Counted from the stretch's first letter, positions 34,889-46,380 are shown. The stretch: DNA of 64,000 bases from Saururus chinensis (GCA_035235625.1 CP141145.1:24368563-24432562); one strand, 5' to 3'. Notes: generated by a model from the sequence alone, not told the origin. Numbers and translations: made by a program.

Positions 34889-37800
34889 CTGAGATAAAAA
34901 AAAGGGTTGAGTCAGTTAACTAGTTACAAAAAAATGTCCATCCTTGATCCTCATACATGGATGATAACCAATCAGCGGACCACAGCTTTATGGTGATCCA
35001 TGTGCACCAACCCTGGCCTTACACTTACATGCATTTTACAAAACTGCATCAACCAATAAATTTAATTTGTCTTTTATTTCTAATTAGAGTATCAAAAAAA
35101 TATTAACGAGTTAACAATTTTCACTCAAACATTTTTCTTTTAAAAAAAAAGGAGGCATCAAAGTTGGGGTGAAGCAAACATGTTCAGATCTATCAAAAAA
35201 AAAATTTCAAGCTAAATTAAGCAAGGAAATGAATCAAATGATATTTAATTTTTTTCTCTTTTTCAAGAGAAGGGATTTCTTAGTTGGTCCTTCAAGGTTG
35301 TAGGATACCAGAATGAAATAGCATGTTCAATATATTAATAGACCTGTATTGTTGTTCGCTTTCCCTTCTTGCCACGATACGACATTCTTCGGCGCTTGTA
35401 ATCTCTTTCTTCAGCCAACAACTCCTCTCTTGTCTTGTTCTTGATTGAATCCTAAGCATAATGTACAACATGTCAACACATGCATATAACAATTATTAAT
35501 TTTGGTTAGTTAGGAATAAGTTACTCCATACACAAAAGGATGAGAAAGAAAGTAATTTCACATACACAGTGACAATACATATTAACATATAAACTCATAT
35601 TGAATCTATAAGGGAAATAAGATGAAAATTAGAGTCACGTGGATAATTTAAGACAATATCTTGTTTTCAGTTCCAAAATTTAAACAAATAAAATTTGTCT
35701 TTTTTCTTTTTTAAAAGAATACCCAAAACCTCTCCAAAAAGCAACCATTTTGAATTCCAACAATGTGATTATATCTAGACATATAGCTTACATGCTAATA
35801 TTATATTTATATCATTAACTAACTACAATAGGAGTTAAAATTAATTCCTGATTGCAGGTACAAAAGATTCCATGCATTCTACATGTGCTTGTACCAATGT
35901 TTTAAAAACCAGCCCGGCCATTGACCCGGATTGGTCGCCAGGCCGGTCAATCGGGTCCCACTGCAGGTCAATCCGGGTTAACCCAATTCACGTCATTAAA
36001 AGAAGTGAAACCCCCATGAGTTAAATTACATATATTAGCTAGGTATAAGATATACCACAAAAACATGGTGTCTCAGTTGGGTAAGTGTGCAGTTCAAAGC
36101 TTCCCAGGAATACACTTCCAATCCCACACCTTGCACACAAGTTTTTTGTGTGGAGATGCCTTGCACACAATTTCTTTGTGTGGAGATGCCTCATGCAAGA
36201 GACGAACTGGACCTGCCCTGTTAGGGAGGTCAACGATTTAACCGGTTGGATTAGTGAACCGGCTGGGTCAACCTGGCCTAGCAGCCAGGATGGACAGACC
36301 TAGTTTGCCTACCAGGTCCAGTTGAATCTGGTCCAACAGGATGGAGAGACCCAGTTTGCCTACCAGATCCGGTTGAACCCGGTCTGACCAGCCAGGCCGA
36401 GGCCGGGTATTAAAACATTGGTTTGTACACTCAAAGGTCATGTGTCTTTGTCATTTTTGCTAATATTACATTGTGCATAATCTTTCCAACAGAATTCTTG
36501 AAGTTAGTTAATTTGTGGTATATGTTCCTGCAATATGATCATGCAAAGTAAAAACATAAAGAGTTGTCAGGTTCTTCATGTTTTACTACCCAGCAACCAT
36601 AAAAATAACACCACATTCTACCGTCTTCAAGCTGCACCACTGAGCTTTCCCAGCTAGTTTAAGAAACCTTGAAATATTAGTCAGAATCTGACCACCACTC
36701 ACCATGAAATGTAGCATCGTGTTTCACATCTTCATTTTCAACCTCTATTTTACATTAATTGGTTTCTATATTGATATGTATTTGTGTATGAACATATAAA
36801 TCAACACGCACAACCATACAAAATGTCAAAAACCAAGTTGCCTCACAAGCTCAAGCTGATACAAGAGGCCAATTTGGTATAAGAAAACATAATTATAATC
36901 AAGTAGCGCCTTTTCCCAACAATTTGGGGTCGGTGGCATAGATCTTACGCCTCCATTCTAGCCTATTTTGTGCAACGCTTTCATAAGAGATAGCATAGTC
37001 ATATCCCTCCTTATCCATAGAGATTGACAAGAGTTTTTATAGCTAGCTATCAACCTGACTTAACCCTCCTCCTTTATCCAGGTTTGGGACCCACATTGCA
37101 CGACACAACGGGGGAGTTTTGTATAAAAAAACATATCATACTATTTTAAAAAGTGCCAACATGTTTAGAGAGGAGATAGAAATTTCAGTTTGTGACTATA
37201 TCACCCATAAAATATTATTAATATACCTAACTTACCCTAATAAAACTGATGTATTTAGATTTAGATGACTTTTTGTTAAGTTATATGGTCAAGGGTAAAT
37301 TATGTAATTTGAAAAGTTTTTATGCAAGAGCCAAAGAGGAATCCGAAATCAATTTGGAATTCAAGATGAATAGGGCATTGTGCTACAATCTGAACTAGGA
37401 TTGGCTTAAAGCTATGTGAGGAGTCCTACAAATCATCTAATTGGCTCAAGCTGAAGAGGAAATTGTGCAGTAATCAAAACTAGGAGTCTTTAAAATTGGT
37501 GGAAAGCTATGTGAGAAATATGCTTATTGGACTACAGTAAGAGTCTTTACAAACAACGCAACTTCAAATGGACTGCTCATGCATGCTTGGAGAAGTTCGT
37601 GTTCTAAAACAAGTATTCAAACACAAATCGTTATGTGTATGATTTTAAAAAATTTCTTTTACATGTCAAATCTCCCTACTATTTCTTTACATACACAACA
37701 TCAGTCTCTCTACTCTGCATGTTCTACTATTTACCTTGAATGCATTCTCCACCTATGAATACTACCATCTTCTGATCTTCAACCTCCTTCATCAAATGGC

Positions 37801-40800
37801 GATCTCCTATTAAAACTTTCTATGCCTTCTTTTCTCCCCAATAATTTTCTCTTCCTGTCTATCCATGCATGTGAGGCTGTCAACTCGGAGTTGAACCACT
37901 GGATTTTGTCAAGATTGATGCATTGTTGCTGCCACCATTTCTATCGCTTGAGTTTATTATGCCAATTTTTTAGAGCTAAAGCCATAATTTATTCATTGAA
38001 ATGGTGCAAGATATGAGGAAGATGAAAGTGAAGTCCAAGTGTTGGCAACTGATGTAGGCTAGTTGAGTTCGGTAACTACTGCTATACTCTGTGTTTAGTC
38101 AGTAGAAGAGTTAGTGTAAGAAAGGAAAATTCTGTCATTGTAATAACTGCTGCTATACTCTGTGTTTAGTCAGTAGAAGAGTTAGTGTAAGGGAGGGTAT
38201 TTCTGTCATTTTCTTTTATATGTCAGAGTTAGTTACACACAGGAGTGGATGGCTATAAATAGGTGGCGGAGGGAAGAGTTAGGCAGTTGATTTTGAAATT
38301 TGAATTTTCCCAGAAAATTGCTGTTTGAAGGCTGCTCATGGATTTGAGCTCGAGCTGTGGATTCAGCTCCATTTTCCCGTAAATTCCATCGTGGATTTGA
38401 AGGCCAGCTTGTGGATTCAACCTTGTAATTCTTCTCTTGTTACAGTAATCAAAGTTTTTACATTATTTTCATACTGAGTTCCATTAGCAACACTGGTGTA
38501 ACCAAACTCTAGAGAAGTCCCATTGAAGAATGAACAGTTAGCAAGAGGAGTTGGTCCAAGTTTGGATAGTGCAAATGTTTATGAAGCAAAGCATTTGGAA
38601 GCTGACAAAACGGAGCTCAAAGGAGTCCTTGGAAGAATTTCAGGTTTTAATCAGATCAAGTCTCTTGTCACAGTTTCATGGAGAATATCCTGAAGCAAAC
38701 ATGGAGATCATTCTGTATTTAACTCACATTACCCCCCACCGAAGACACATCCTCCACCCCACAACTGATTTGCTCCTACATCTCTCTTTAATTATATGTT
38801 TTGGATGGAAATTCAAGATATGCTCTCGACTTACACCCTAACCTACTTGGAGACACAAGAATTGAACTAATGAAGTGGAACTTGGATATTTATTGCAAGA
38901 GTATCTTGTATAGCAGCATCTGCCGACATAAATTAGAAGGATGTTGCACCTGTATGTACGATTCTGGCTACTCTTTCTTATAATGAGAACTGCTGCCAAC
39001 TTTGACAATCATTTGAGCATGTTACCAATCATGATCCATGTCACATAGAATGCTCATTCTCAAAGCTACACCCTCAAATAGTATTCATCATATTGTTGCT
39101 TACTCCACATTAGAAGTCACACTGATTAAAATTATCAAATTCATCTCTCCCAATAAACAACCGATACAATCCAATTTGTCTTTGCTATTATTTACTGGCT
39201 AACTTTGCACTCATTTGTCGTGATCATGTCACATTTGTACACGTTGGTAGAACTCTCAAGAGCCCAAAACTTTTTTCTATTCAAATGCTTGTGATCACAC
39301 TCCTTGTATGGTTAGACACCAACCAGAGAGAGAAACCAAAAGCAAATTTAATTAGGTTCAACACGTTCAGATAGAAGGCATAGCGAAAGGGAGGGAGATA
39401 GTAAATCCTCTAGCATTAGTAGAGGGGTGCATAAAGAGAAATGTGTTTCTCACTGTGTAATTCAAGTCTTGCATTTTCAATTATTGTGCAGGTAGACCAT
39501 AGAAGAATACAATACACCATCTACCTACAAAAGGGAATACCAAACCGTAATAACAAAAACTGATGGAGATTTGTGTGAGAAAATGCTGCTATTGAGAAAA
39601 TTGTGAAAGCTCCAGTTAGAAAAACACTTATTTTGATCATTAAGAATGGTTATATATGCTGAGCATGTGCAAAATGCACGTGCACTTTAACTAGGATTAT
39701 ATAACTTCTACAGCAAAATTTCCCTTCAATATAATATAAATTTTTACCAATTATGACCAGAAACTCAACATTTCATTTGAAAACATCAAATGCATAATAG
39801 GCATAATAAGAAACACGTTCATAACAAAAAAAAACATTAAAAACAAAGTTAAACCTGATTCTGAAACCGTTGCCAAAGAAGGCCATCATGCTCAAGTATA
39901 GGCCTATAATCTGCACGATTTCCTCTCTCCTTACTAGCTACTGTTGATATTTGCGAATATTCAGCGAGCCTACATCAAGGCACAAAAGAAGTTCAAAGTA
40001 AAAAACACTATATAATTAGTATTCCTGTTATGCAAGAATCTATTACTATAATTATAAAGGAAAACACAACAACTAGCATATGTATCATCTACAAATAGCT
40101 AATAACGATTAAGTTGGAAAAGTAAAGGCATATGTAAATGCCTCACATCAACTATCATATGTATCATCTACGAATAGCTAATAATGTTTAAGTTAAAAAA
40201 GTAAAGGCATGTGCACATGCCTGTACACATGCCTTAAAATAGTCAATGGAAAAAAATCATAGTTCATTCTGAAAAGTAAAAGACCAAACGCCATTGAACT
40301 TCGTGAAACTATTTTTCTCAAAAAAAAAAGTATTGAAGCATGCTATTTAATCCCAACTTTTTTTCATTTTTAATAAATTTTAAGAAACAAATGCCACCAA
40401 CAAGTCTTGATATTAACTACACAAAAATGCAATACTAATAGAAGTACTCTTTCAAACTAAAGTAACACAAGAATGCAGCAATAGATTTAATTAAGTAACA
40501 AAAAGGTAAAGGTAGAAGAGAACATTTATGACAACCACAATAAAACAGCAGTCAATAAGAGAGAACCATACAACTGCATCTTTGGAAGTTGCCTGCCAAA
40601 ACGTAAGTCTTTGATCTTCTCCTCTAATAATGCCCTCTCGTGCAATGCGGCAATTGCTGCAGCCACGTGAGATACAGAAATCTGTTCAAAACTGCACTTT
40701 CCACTTCTTATTATGTTCTCACCTTCAGTGGAAGCAGTCTTCACAAGCTCTTCATGATCTCCATTTTGACCAACATTGAACTCCAGTGGCTCAGACCTTA

Positions 40801-41860
40801 GATCATTACTCACAGAAGTGACATCAGCTGATCCATTCTGAGTTTGCCTTGACGGAAACAACAGGGAATGTGACCCAGCCTCTAACAAACACTGCTTAAA
40901 CATGTTGATGACAAAAAGCTTCCCATTTGCCTCTCCGTATAAAATAGATATTTGTGAAGCTAACCACGTCAAAACTTGCATTATATGACTAAGATTCAAA
41001 AGATTTTTGGTTCCATTGATTGAATCCACTGACATAGAGGCTTCTAATGAAATTGCCTTCAGACAAAGCTTCAACAATGTAAATATATGATCCCTCATTG
41101 GACCATCTATAATAATCCCATAATGAGGTGAATTTAGGATAATCCAATTTCTAATGTCAGTTTTTTCCGCCATCCCTAAACACGACAATACTCTGAGAAC
41201 AATATAAGAATATGACAAGGGATAGTCACTCCAGGAATCAACTTCATCTTTCATGGCACACAGTTCTGAGGGAAGAATAGGAAAATACTTAATTTTTCGA
41301 TGACATTTATGCATAAAGTTCTCACATTCAGCAGCTAAAATGCCGGGAAGCAAGAATGTCTTCTCTTGACATGCAGAGCTCACAACACCAGGGCAATTCC
41401 TGTAATAAAAATTTGAACCGAAAGCTCCAAATTCATCAAGAGAAAAGCAGAGTTCAACATCCAAATCTTGCAGTGGCTTCACAAATCTTTTCTCAGATAC
41501 AGCCTTGAGGGAATTTGGATAACGAAGGCCGTCGAGAATAGAGAGCTCCACAGTGGCTGGAGAGGATGAACAAACAAGAGAATGGCGGAAGAGGGACTCG
41601 GGAGGCATCCTGTGACGGGAATCAAAAGGGCAAAAGGCGCAATCAGTGTGAGAATCCAGATTTTCTGTCAAGTGCAGAAACTCACAGACTGATTTGAAAG
41701 ATTTCTCGGCAAGATTAATAGATTCTTCAACAACCGAAATTGTGGCCTGGAGATTAAGACTGGGTGGGGTTGGAAAAGAGCGGCTAGAATTTAAATTTGC
41801 CTCTGAATTTGGGATATTGGCATTGAAAGAGGGGTGACCAAATTGGTAAGGAGGATCCAT
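34259..41860 (-). CDS. SNRNP48: U11/U12 small nuclear ribonucleoprotein 48-kDa protein
   Basis: Four coding exons joined at GT-AG sites: 41860-40572, 39969-39855, 35451-35344 and 34888-34259, giving about 713 aa, near the length I recall for plant orthologues. Residues 77-97 form the family-defining CHHC zinc finger (C77, H83, H93, C97; CPFDSRHRMPPESLFRHSLVC) with exact C-x5-H-x9-H-x3-C spacing. In the known protein this finger reads the 5' splice site of U12-type introns within the U11/U12 di-snRNP of the minor spliceosome in the nucleus. Conserved plant blocks follow: EYSQISTVASKERGNRADYR (exon 2), EERDYKRRRMSYRGKK (exon 3) and RDIIDEHMEEIKEAGGIGC (exon 4), then an Arg/Ser/Asp-rich tail. 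The start is ATG at 41860; an in-frame TGA lies four codons upstream. No break in the frame. Confidence 0.9.
35344..35451 (-). CDS. SNRNP48: SNRNP48 exon 3
   Basis: 108 bp, residues 469-504, DSIKNKTREELLAEERDYKR then RRMSYRGKKGKRTTIQ, strongly basic. Acceptor ATGCTTAG, donor CAG/GTCTAT. Separated from exon 2 by a 4.4-kb intron. Confidence 0.85.
35893..36422. mobile_element. 530-bp MITE in SNRNP48 intron 2
   Basis: Terminal inverted repeats ACCAATGTTTTAAAAACC (left) and the reverse of ACCAATGTTTTAATACCC (right), each followed by a GCCCGGCC/CGGCCTCGGCC GC-rich block. Flanked by TTGT(A) on both sides. Contains two tandem repeats of a CAGTTTGCCTACCAG block (36300-36365) and a repeated TTTGTGTGGAGATGCC word (36145-36190). 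No coding capacity. Confidence 0.75.
36903..37112. mobile_element. LINE (RTE-like) or SINE 3' fragment in SNRNP48 intron 2
   Basis: Contains CCCAACAATTTGGGGTCGG, the CCATTCTAGCCTATTTTGTG block, ATCCATAGAGAT and TCCAGGTTTGGGACCC, a combination I associate with 3' ends of plant RTE-type LINEs. Family call from memory of the consensus only. Confidence 0.4.
38040..38492 (+). repeat. LTR with remnant primer-binding site in SNRNP48 intron 2
   Basis: Begins TGTTGGCAACTG and ends TTAGCAACA, giving TGTTG...CAACA tips. A TATA box CTATAAATAGG lies at 38253-38263. Directly after the end comes TGGTGTAACCAAACTC, a degenerate match to an initiator-Met primer-binding site. A 66-bp direct repeat (38075-38139, 38145-38210) lies in its U3 part. 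No internal coding region is recognised, so it is a truncated element. Confidence 0.55.
38253..38263 (+). promoter_or_regulatory. LTR TATA box in intron 2
   Basis: CTATAAATAGG, antisense to the host gene SNRNP48. Confidence 0.5.
39855..39969 (-). CDS. SNRNP48: SNRNP48 exon 2
   Basis: 115 bp, residues 430-468, LAEYSQISTVASKERGNRAD then YRPILEHDGLLWQRFQNQ. Acceptor TTGATGTAG, donor CAG/GTTTAA. Intron 1 is about 600 bp. Confidence 0.85.
40071..40221. repeat. 72-bp direct repeat in SNRNP48 intron 1
   Basis: Two copies (40071-40142 and 40150-40221) sharing ATATGTATCATCTAC, AATAGCTAATAA and AAGTAAAGGCAT. Confidence 0.85.
40572..41860 (-). CDS. SNRNP48: SNRNP48 exon 1
   Basis: Residues 1-430, from MDPPYQFGHPSF to FGRQLPKMQL, including the CHHC finger. 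The donor is GTATGG at 40571 downward; phase 2. The frame reads on into the intron for some 45 bases before a stop, so the donor is chosen because it joins in frame to exon 2 at a conserved LPKMQL-LAEYSQ junction. Confidence 0.85.
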
Positions 41861-42478
41861 TTCATGCAATCACCTGTCAGACCAAAGCATGAAACATTCA
41901 GCGCAAGCAAATTACGCGGTCCACTCAACCAACTATGCAGAATCAAATCTTACGAATATAAACCCACAAAACTAATCAGCCATAGAACTACCAAAAAAAG
42001 TCGCAGAAAAGGCGTAGGAACAATAATCAGCAGACACAAGTCCTAAAATTCAGTCTGTTGGCAGGTTTATCCATCAAATGAAATGAAACCCATTTCTCTT
42101 CATGTGAAGATAACGGGGGAAAGTTGGAGAAATCTTGGTTACCCTCAAACTACTACATGGGCGGCAAATGGAGCTCACCCCAGTTCTAGTTCAAGCAAAC
42201 CGGTGCATGCTTTGATGGCCGGAGATTCAATTGACACCGCGAAGTCGACGCGAGCGCGCGGGTCGAGCATGCAGGGCGGCCTTGCAGCACAGCGGCAGGT
42301 AGGGCTTAGCTAGGATTCCTCGGGCTGCCGGGCGACAGAGATCGGAGTGAATTCGGCAGCGACGGGGACGACGCACTTGGGCCTGCGGTAGGGGTGTAAA
42401 TGGGCCGGGCCTGGTTGTCCAGGCCGCCCATGGGCCAGCAGCCCCGGGCCCGCCCGCGGCTCCTTAGGTTATAAATTA
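41861..42478 (-). promoter_or_regulatory. SNRNP48 5' UTR and promoter region
   Basis: About 620 bp between the start codon and the edge of MULE 2. The far part (42225-42470) is GC-rich with CpG-dense stretches (GACGCGAGCGCGCGGG). A TCTGACAG/GTGATT acceptor-like site just upstream of the ATG could mark a 5' UTR intron. No clear TATA box found. Confidence 0.4.
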
Positions 42479-43688
42479 GGAAAAATGAATTAAATAATAA
42501 TTTTAAAAAATATATTTACCAAACTAACTTATTTTTAAAAATATTTCTTCTCAAAGCAGTGTTGGTACATGGCTTTTTTTAAAAAAATTATGACATACAA
42601 AATCAAGTTTAAGTTGATTTCGTTCTTCTAAAGAACAAAATCGGGTTAACACAAATAAGTTGAAGGACAAAATCAGCTTGGGGCGCATGCAAGTTTTAGA
42701 AGGTAGTTGATTTTGTCATTCTAAAGGACGAAATCCACCTTTTATACCTGCAGCCATCTCAACCCTTTGCCATTTCGCCCAAAGACGTTGTCGTTGTGCC
42801 CTTGTTCCGAATCCACAACTGTCGTTGTCCCTTTGAAGCCCAAATCCTCCGCTCTCTCCTTTTCTCTCCCTGGGCTCTGCTCCTAAACTCCAAGACCCAA
42901 CGCTGATCGGAAAACTCCCCAGGCTCTTCTCCTAAACTCTAGGTAATCATTCTTGTGTTTTCATATTTGTATGATGTTGTGATACAAGAGTGGGTTGCTA
43001 TTTGTGCTTCTTATTTGGTGTTGGGCATGCGGTGTGTTTGAGATTGGGATATTTCTTTAATTTGTATGAAAATATTTGTTGTCTTCCTTAGATAAGAGAA
43101 TAAATATGAGGAGAAGTACTATTTTTTATTATTACTCGTTGATATATGTGGCAACGTCTAGCAAATAAGGAATTTAGCATCTTTATTGATTGTGAATTTG
43201 TTTGATTTCCTCTTTGGTGAAAGAGAATCTTAGAATTAATAATTTATTGTTTATGAATTAAGTGAATAGGTATGGTAGAAGAAATGCTTAGTTTTTTACT
43301 GCACTATGACGGACAAATAGAAGGATTATTAATTAAAAAACTGTCTATATATGATGAATTTGAGATACAAGTAGCCAACAAAGTTTGGTGGGATTGAAGA
43401 AGATGGAAAATCATTATAAAATGTGTTATTCATACATATGGATCGAATTCAAGACAAATATGTATAAATGATGATGCTTCAATGAGTTTTATGCTTCACC
43501 AGTTGAGGCACATATTATATTTCAACTTATTTCTTGAAAAAGAGACCTGAGTGCCTAGTGAAAGACGAAATAGTTCACACAGGAGCTCTGAAAGAAATGT
43601 GAATAATAAAAAGCATATGTAGATGCCAATGGATGATGAAGAAGAAAGAAATTTATCCATAACAATAGCTTCAAATGAACGTAATAGG

Positions 43689-44005
43689 TGTTGTGCCCGA
43701 TGTGGGCACAAACAGTACCTTGAACTCTCACGCAGGGAAAAGGAAGAGAGGAAGAAGAAAGGGGAGAAGTTTTGAATTTCAATTGCATAAACCAACACAA
43801 GGGAGGGAACGACTCTCTTATGGGGAGTCACGCCCTCTCACCTCGGGAAATATGCCGCTAATGGGCCAGCTACTCCATGGTCCGCTAGCGCTTCTAACAC
43901 AATTACTAGTCCAATACATATGCAAATACTAATCAAAGACAAAGGAAAATAACCTAATGTACTCAAATAAAAGGTAAATGAAGAGTCTGATGAACATGCA
44001 CAACA
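43689..44005. repeat. 317-bp solo LTR inserted in MULE 2
   Basis: Ends TGTTGTGCCC and TGCACAACA (inverted tips TGTTGTGC/GCACAACA), flanked by a perfect 5-bp duplication ATAGG (43684-43688, 44006-44010). The uninterrupted paralogous site is present in MULE 1 near 19285, which confirms the insertion. A TRIM-type element is an alternative. Confidence 0.8.
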
Positions 44006-44267
44006 ATAGGTCGCTTGCCCCTATTGATGATGGAAGTGGACCTAATTGGAGGTAAGGTTTATTAAGTTGTGAATCTTGTTTGAATCTTATAATTATCAAT
44101 AAAATATAGGACGTTAAATTTTGAATTTTATGTGTAATATGGAAGGTAGAAAAGTTTGATGCTAAAATAGACTTGATCAGTCAAGATAATTTACATGTAT
44201 AATTTTTTGTAGGTAAATGAATTCGTAACTTCAAATATTTTTTTGCACGTATAATTCCTTAGTTTGC

Positions 44268-45590
44268 TCATGGGAGCATTTACACGTCGCTCGACTAAGT
44301 ATTGAGATGGGTCACTTAGTCGAGGGTGCTCCATTAGGAGCGAGGTAGGGTATATTTATTATTAACACTTAAATTTTTGTAACAAGGTTTTATTTGCATA
44401 TGCTGAACTCATTTTTTAAATTTAACTCCTTAAGGTGGAATGTTCGGAAAAGGAAAACTAAAAATCCACAAGGAGTTAGACCACCAACGGCCATATCAGG
44501 TAATTTTATTTTATAATAAAAAAATTTACAATGATTATAAGATATGTAAGGTTATTTAAACTTAATTATCTTTATATATTGTATAGGTTATTTGGTAGTT
44601 GTACTCATCGGAAGTATTGGTTGTGTTACCTCCTGTATGCACCCACGGTCGAGATGTGTGGCTATCGCGAATGCCACTAATATGTTACGAGATTATAGAG
44701 ATGTATGTGCCGGATCGTGTGATGCTCTAGTTTAACCTGGAGCAAGTGGTCCCACCTTTTACCGTCGAGTTTGTCCATCGCATCACTCGACAGGGCCGCC
44801 ATATTACTGACCGGGCTATACATCATGCAACATATATCGCTCGATGGGATGATATGAGAGCCACTGTTATCGGAGGGGAGATGGCTACAACATCGCAAGA
44901 TGTTCGTAGTGCATATATGTAGTGGTATTTATTGATTACATGATAATATATTGTATCGCGCGATGATGTAGAGGAGATGACATATTAGCCTAGGGGTGCG
45001 TTTGAGGTTGGTAAGTATAACTCTGTTAATTATATAATATTATTTTCTTATTTCTTAATTCTTATTTATTTGATTATTAATTTATTTTTTTATAGCTTCA
45101 TTTAATGCGACATACGCATGTGCATTTGACTGACACAATTAACATTTGTACTTCGGGTGAGGACTTTTTAGCATCATGTCAGTCGATGCTTAGGGAGCAT
45201 GATGATATCCTTCGTAGCTTGCCACTGCTTCAGTCGGTGATTACGGATATTCATAAACATTATCCTGTCGACGAGGCCGCTTAGACACAGCCAATGCACG
45301 ATTTATTCCCTAATATTCCATCTTCATCAGCAGCACATAGCTCTCCTCCCCATTCATCATTTCAAGTTACTTCACATGTAGCTTATCCTTAGCCAAATCC
45401 AATATGATATTATAGATGACATCGGCCATCTCGTGTTGAGCCATCTATCATTTATGCAGAGCAGGAGCCAGAGCCACATTCAGATCTGGAGCAAGTGGAT
45501 CATGAGGAGTAGGTAAACCATGAGGAGCAAGAAGAGCTCGTACAGCACCGTCGAGGTCAAGGCCAAGGTAGAGGATGTAGGAGATCATGA
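44268..45590 (+). pseudogene. plant mobile domain remnant in MULE 2 (C-terminal half)
   Basis: Aligns exon by exon with the PMD gene of MULE 1 from 22560 on: WEHLHVARLSIEMGHLVEG, a RWNVRKRKTKNPQG block, then ANATNML/VCAGSCD-type decayed blocks, and the tail HDDILRSLPLLQSVITDIHK (~45205). The last stretch is Gln/Glu-rich and ends in a basic RRGQGQGRGCRRS tail (~45550-45585) that MULE 1 has lost. Introns are kept at the same places. Several in-frame stops. Confidence 0.75.
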
Positions 45591-46380
45591 TATTAAGTGT
45601 ATTAGAGTTGTCATATGTTTCTTTTGAACCAAACATTTTATTAACATATTATGTAATATATTTTATAAACATTTATATCTTATGCTTGTTTTTATGTTGT
45701 GTACATGATAGTTGATGTCGATAACTTTAATGTTATAAGTTTGATGTTTTGTGGATGTTAATTTAAACATATGCGTGGAATGTGTGTGGAATGAATGAAT
45801 AGGGACTGGTGCTGTATAATGTGTATGAATTGAATGTATAATGTGTGGATTGATTGTATAATGTGTTGAATGAATGAACAAGGACAAGTGTTAAAGTTAG
45901 TTTAAAATTATTTTTTAAATTTTTTTGCATGATTTCATCCTTTAGAAGGACGATTAGTTCAAAGCTGATTTTGTCCTTTTAGAATCGGCTTAAGCTTGCA
46001 CCGACCATGCTAAATTTTGTGAAGTGTGGTGATTTCGTCATTCTCTGTCCTTTAGAAGGACGAAATTGCTTTAAACCGATTTCATCCTTCTAAATGACGA
46101 AATTATATAATTTTTTTTAAAAAAGCCACGCAATCGTCAGCGCTTGGCTGGTGCCTACGTGGCAAAAACCAACACCACTTTAGAAAATATTTTCCAAAGT
46201 AGGTTGGTTGGTAAATATTTTTTAAAATTATTATTTAAATAATTTTCCCTATAAACTATCAAGAATGCACATGTATTATGTATGCAAATATATATTGATA
46301 AAAAATATCTATCAATTAAATATCTCTTTTCATGTTATTGTTATAATATATATTTTTAAAATGATAATGCTTCTAAATTA

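Larger units (their letters stand above)
42479..46249 (+). mobile_element. MULE 2: internally deleted Mutator-like element with both TIRs
   Basis: Left TIR GGAAAAATGAATTAAATAAT..., right TIR (minus strand) GGGAAAATTATTTAAATAAT..., matching over some 70 bp or more including ATATTTACCAAC and a GTGTTGG block. Flanked by a 9-bp duplication, TATAAATTA (42470-42478) and TATAAACTA (46250-46258), 8 of 9 identical, as expected for Mutator. Compared with MULE 1 it lacks nearly all of MURA (only a 45-bp island near 44155-44200 remains) and the first half of the PMD gene. It contains a 317-bp solo LTR (43689-44005). Non-autonomous. It sits about 620 bp upstream of the SNRNP48 start codon. Confidence 0.85.

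Noticed and set aside
36085-36303. 72-codon frame in the MITE
   Set aside because: Arises from two short direct repeats inside a non-coding MITE.
40526-41869. A start upstream of ATG 41860 for SNRNP48
   Set aside because: The only upstream codons before an in-frame TGA are TTG, CAT and GAA; the ATG at 41860 gives the expected N-terminus.
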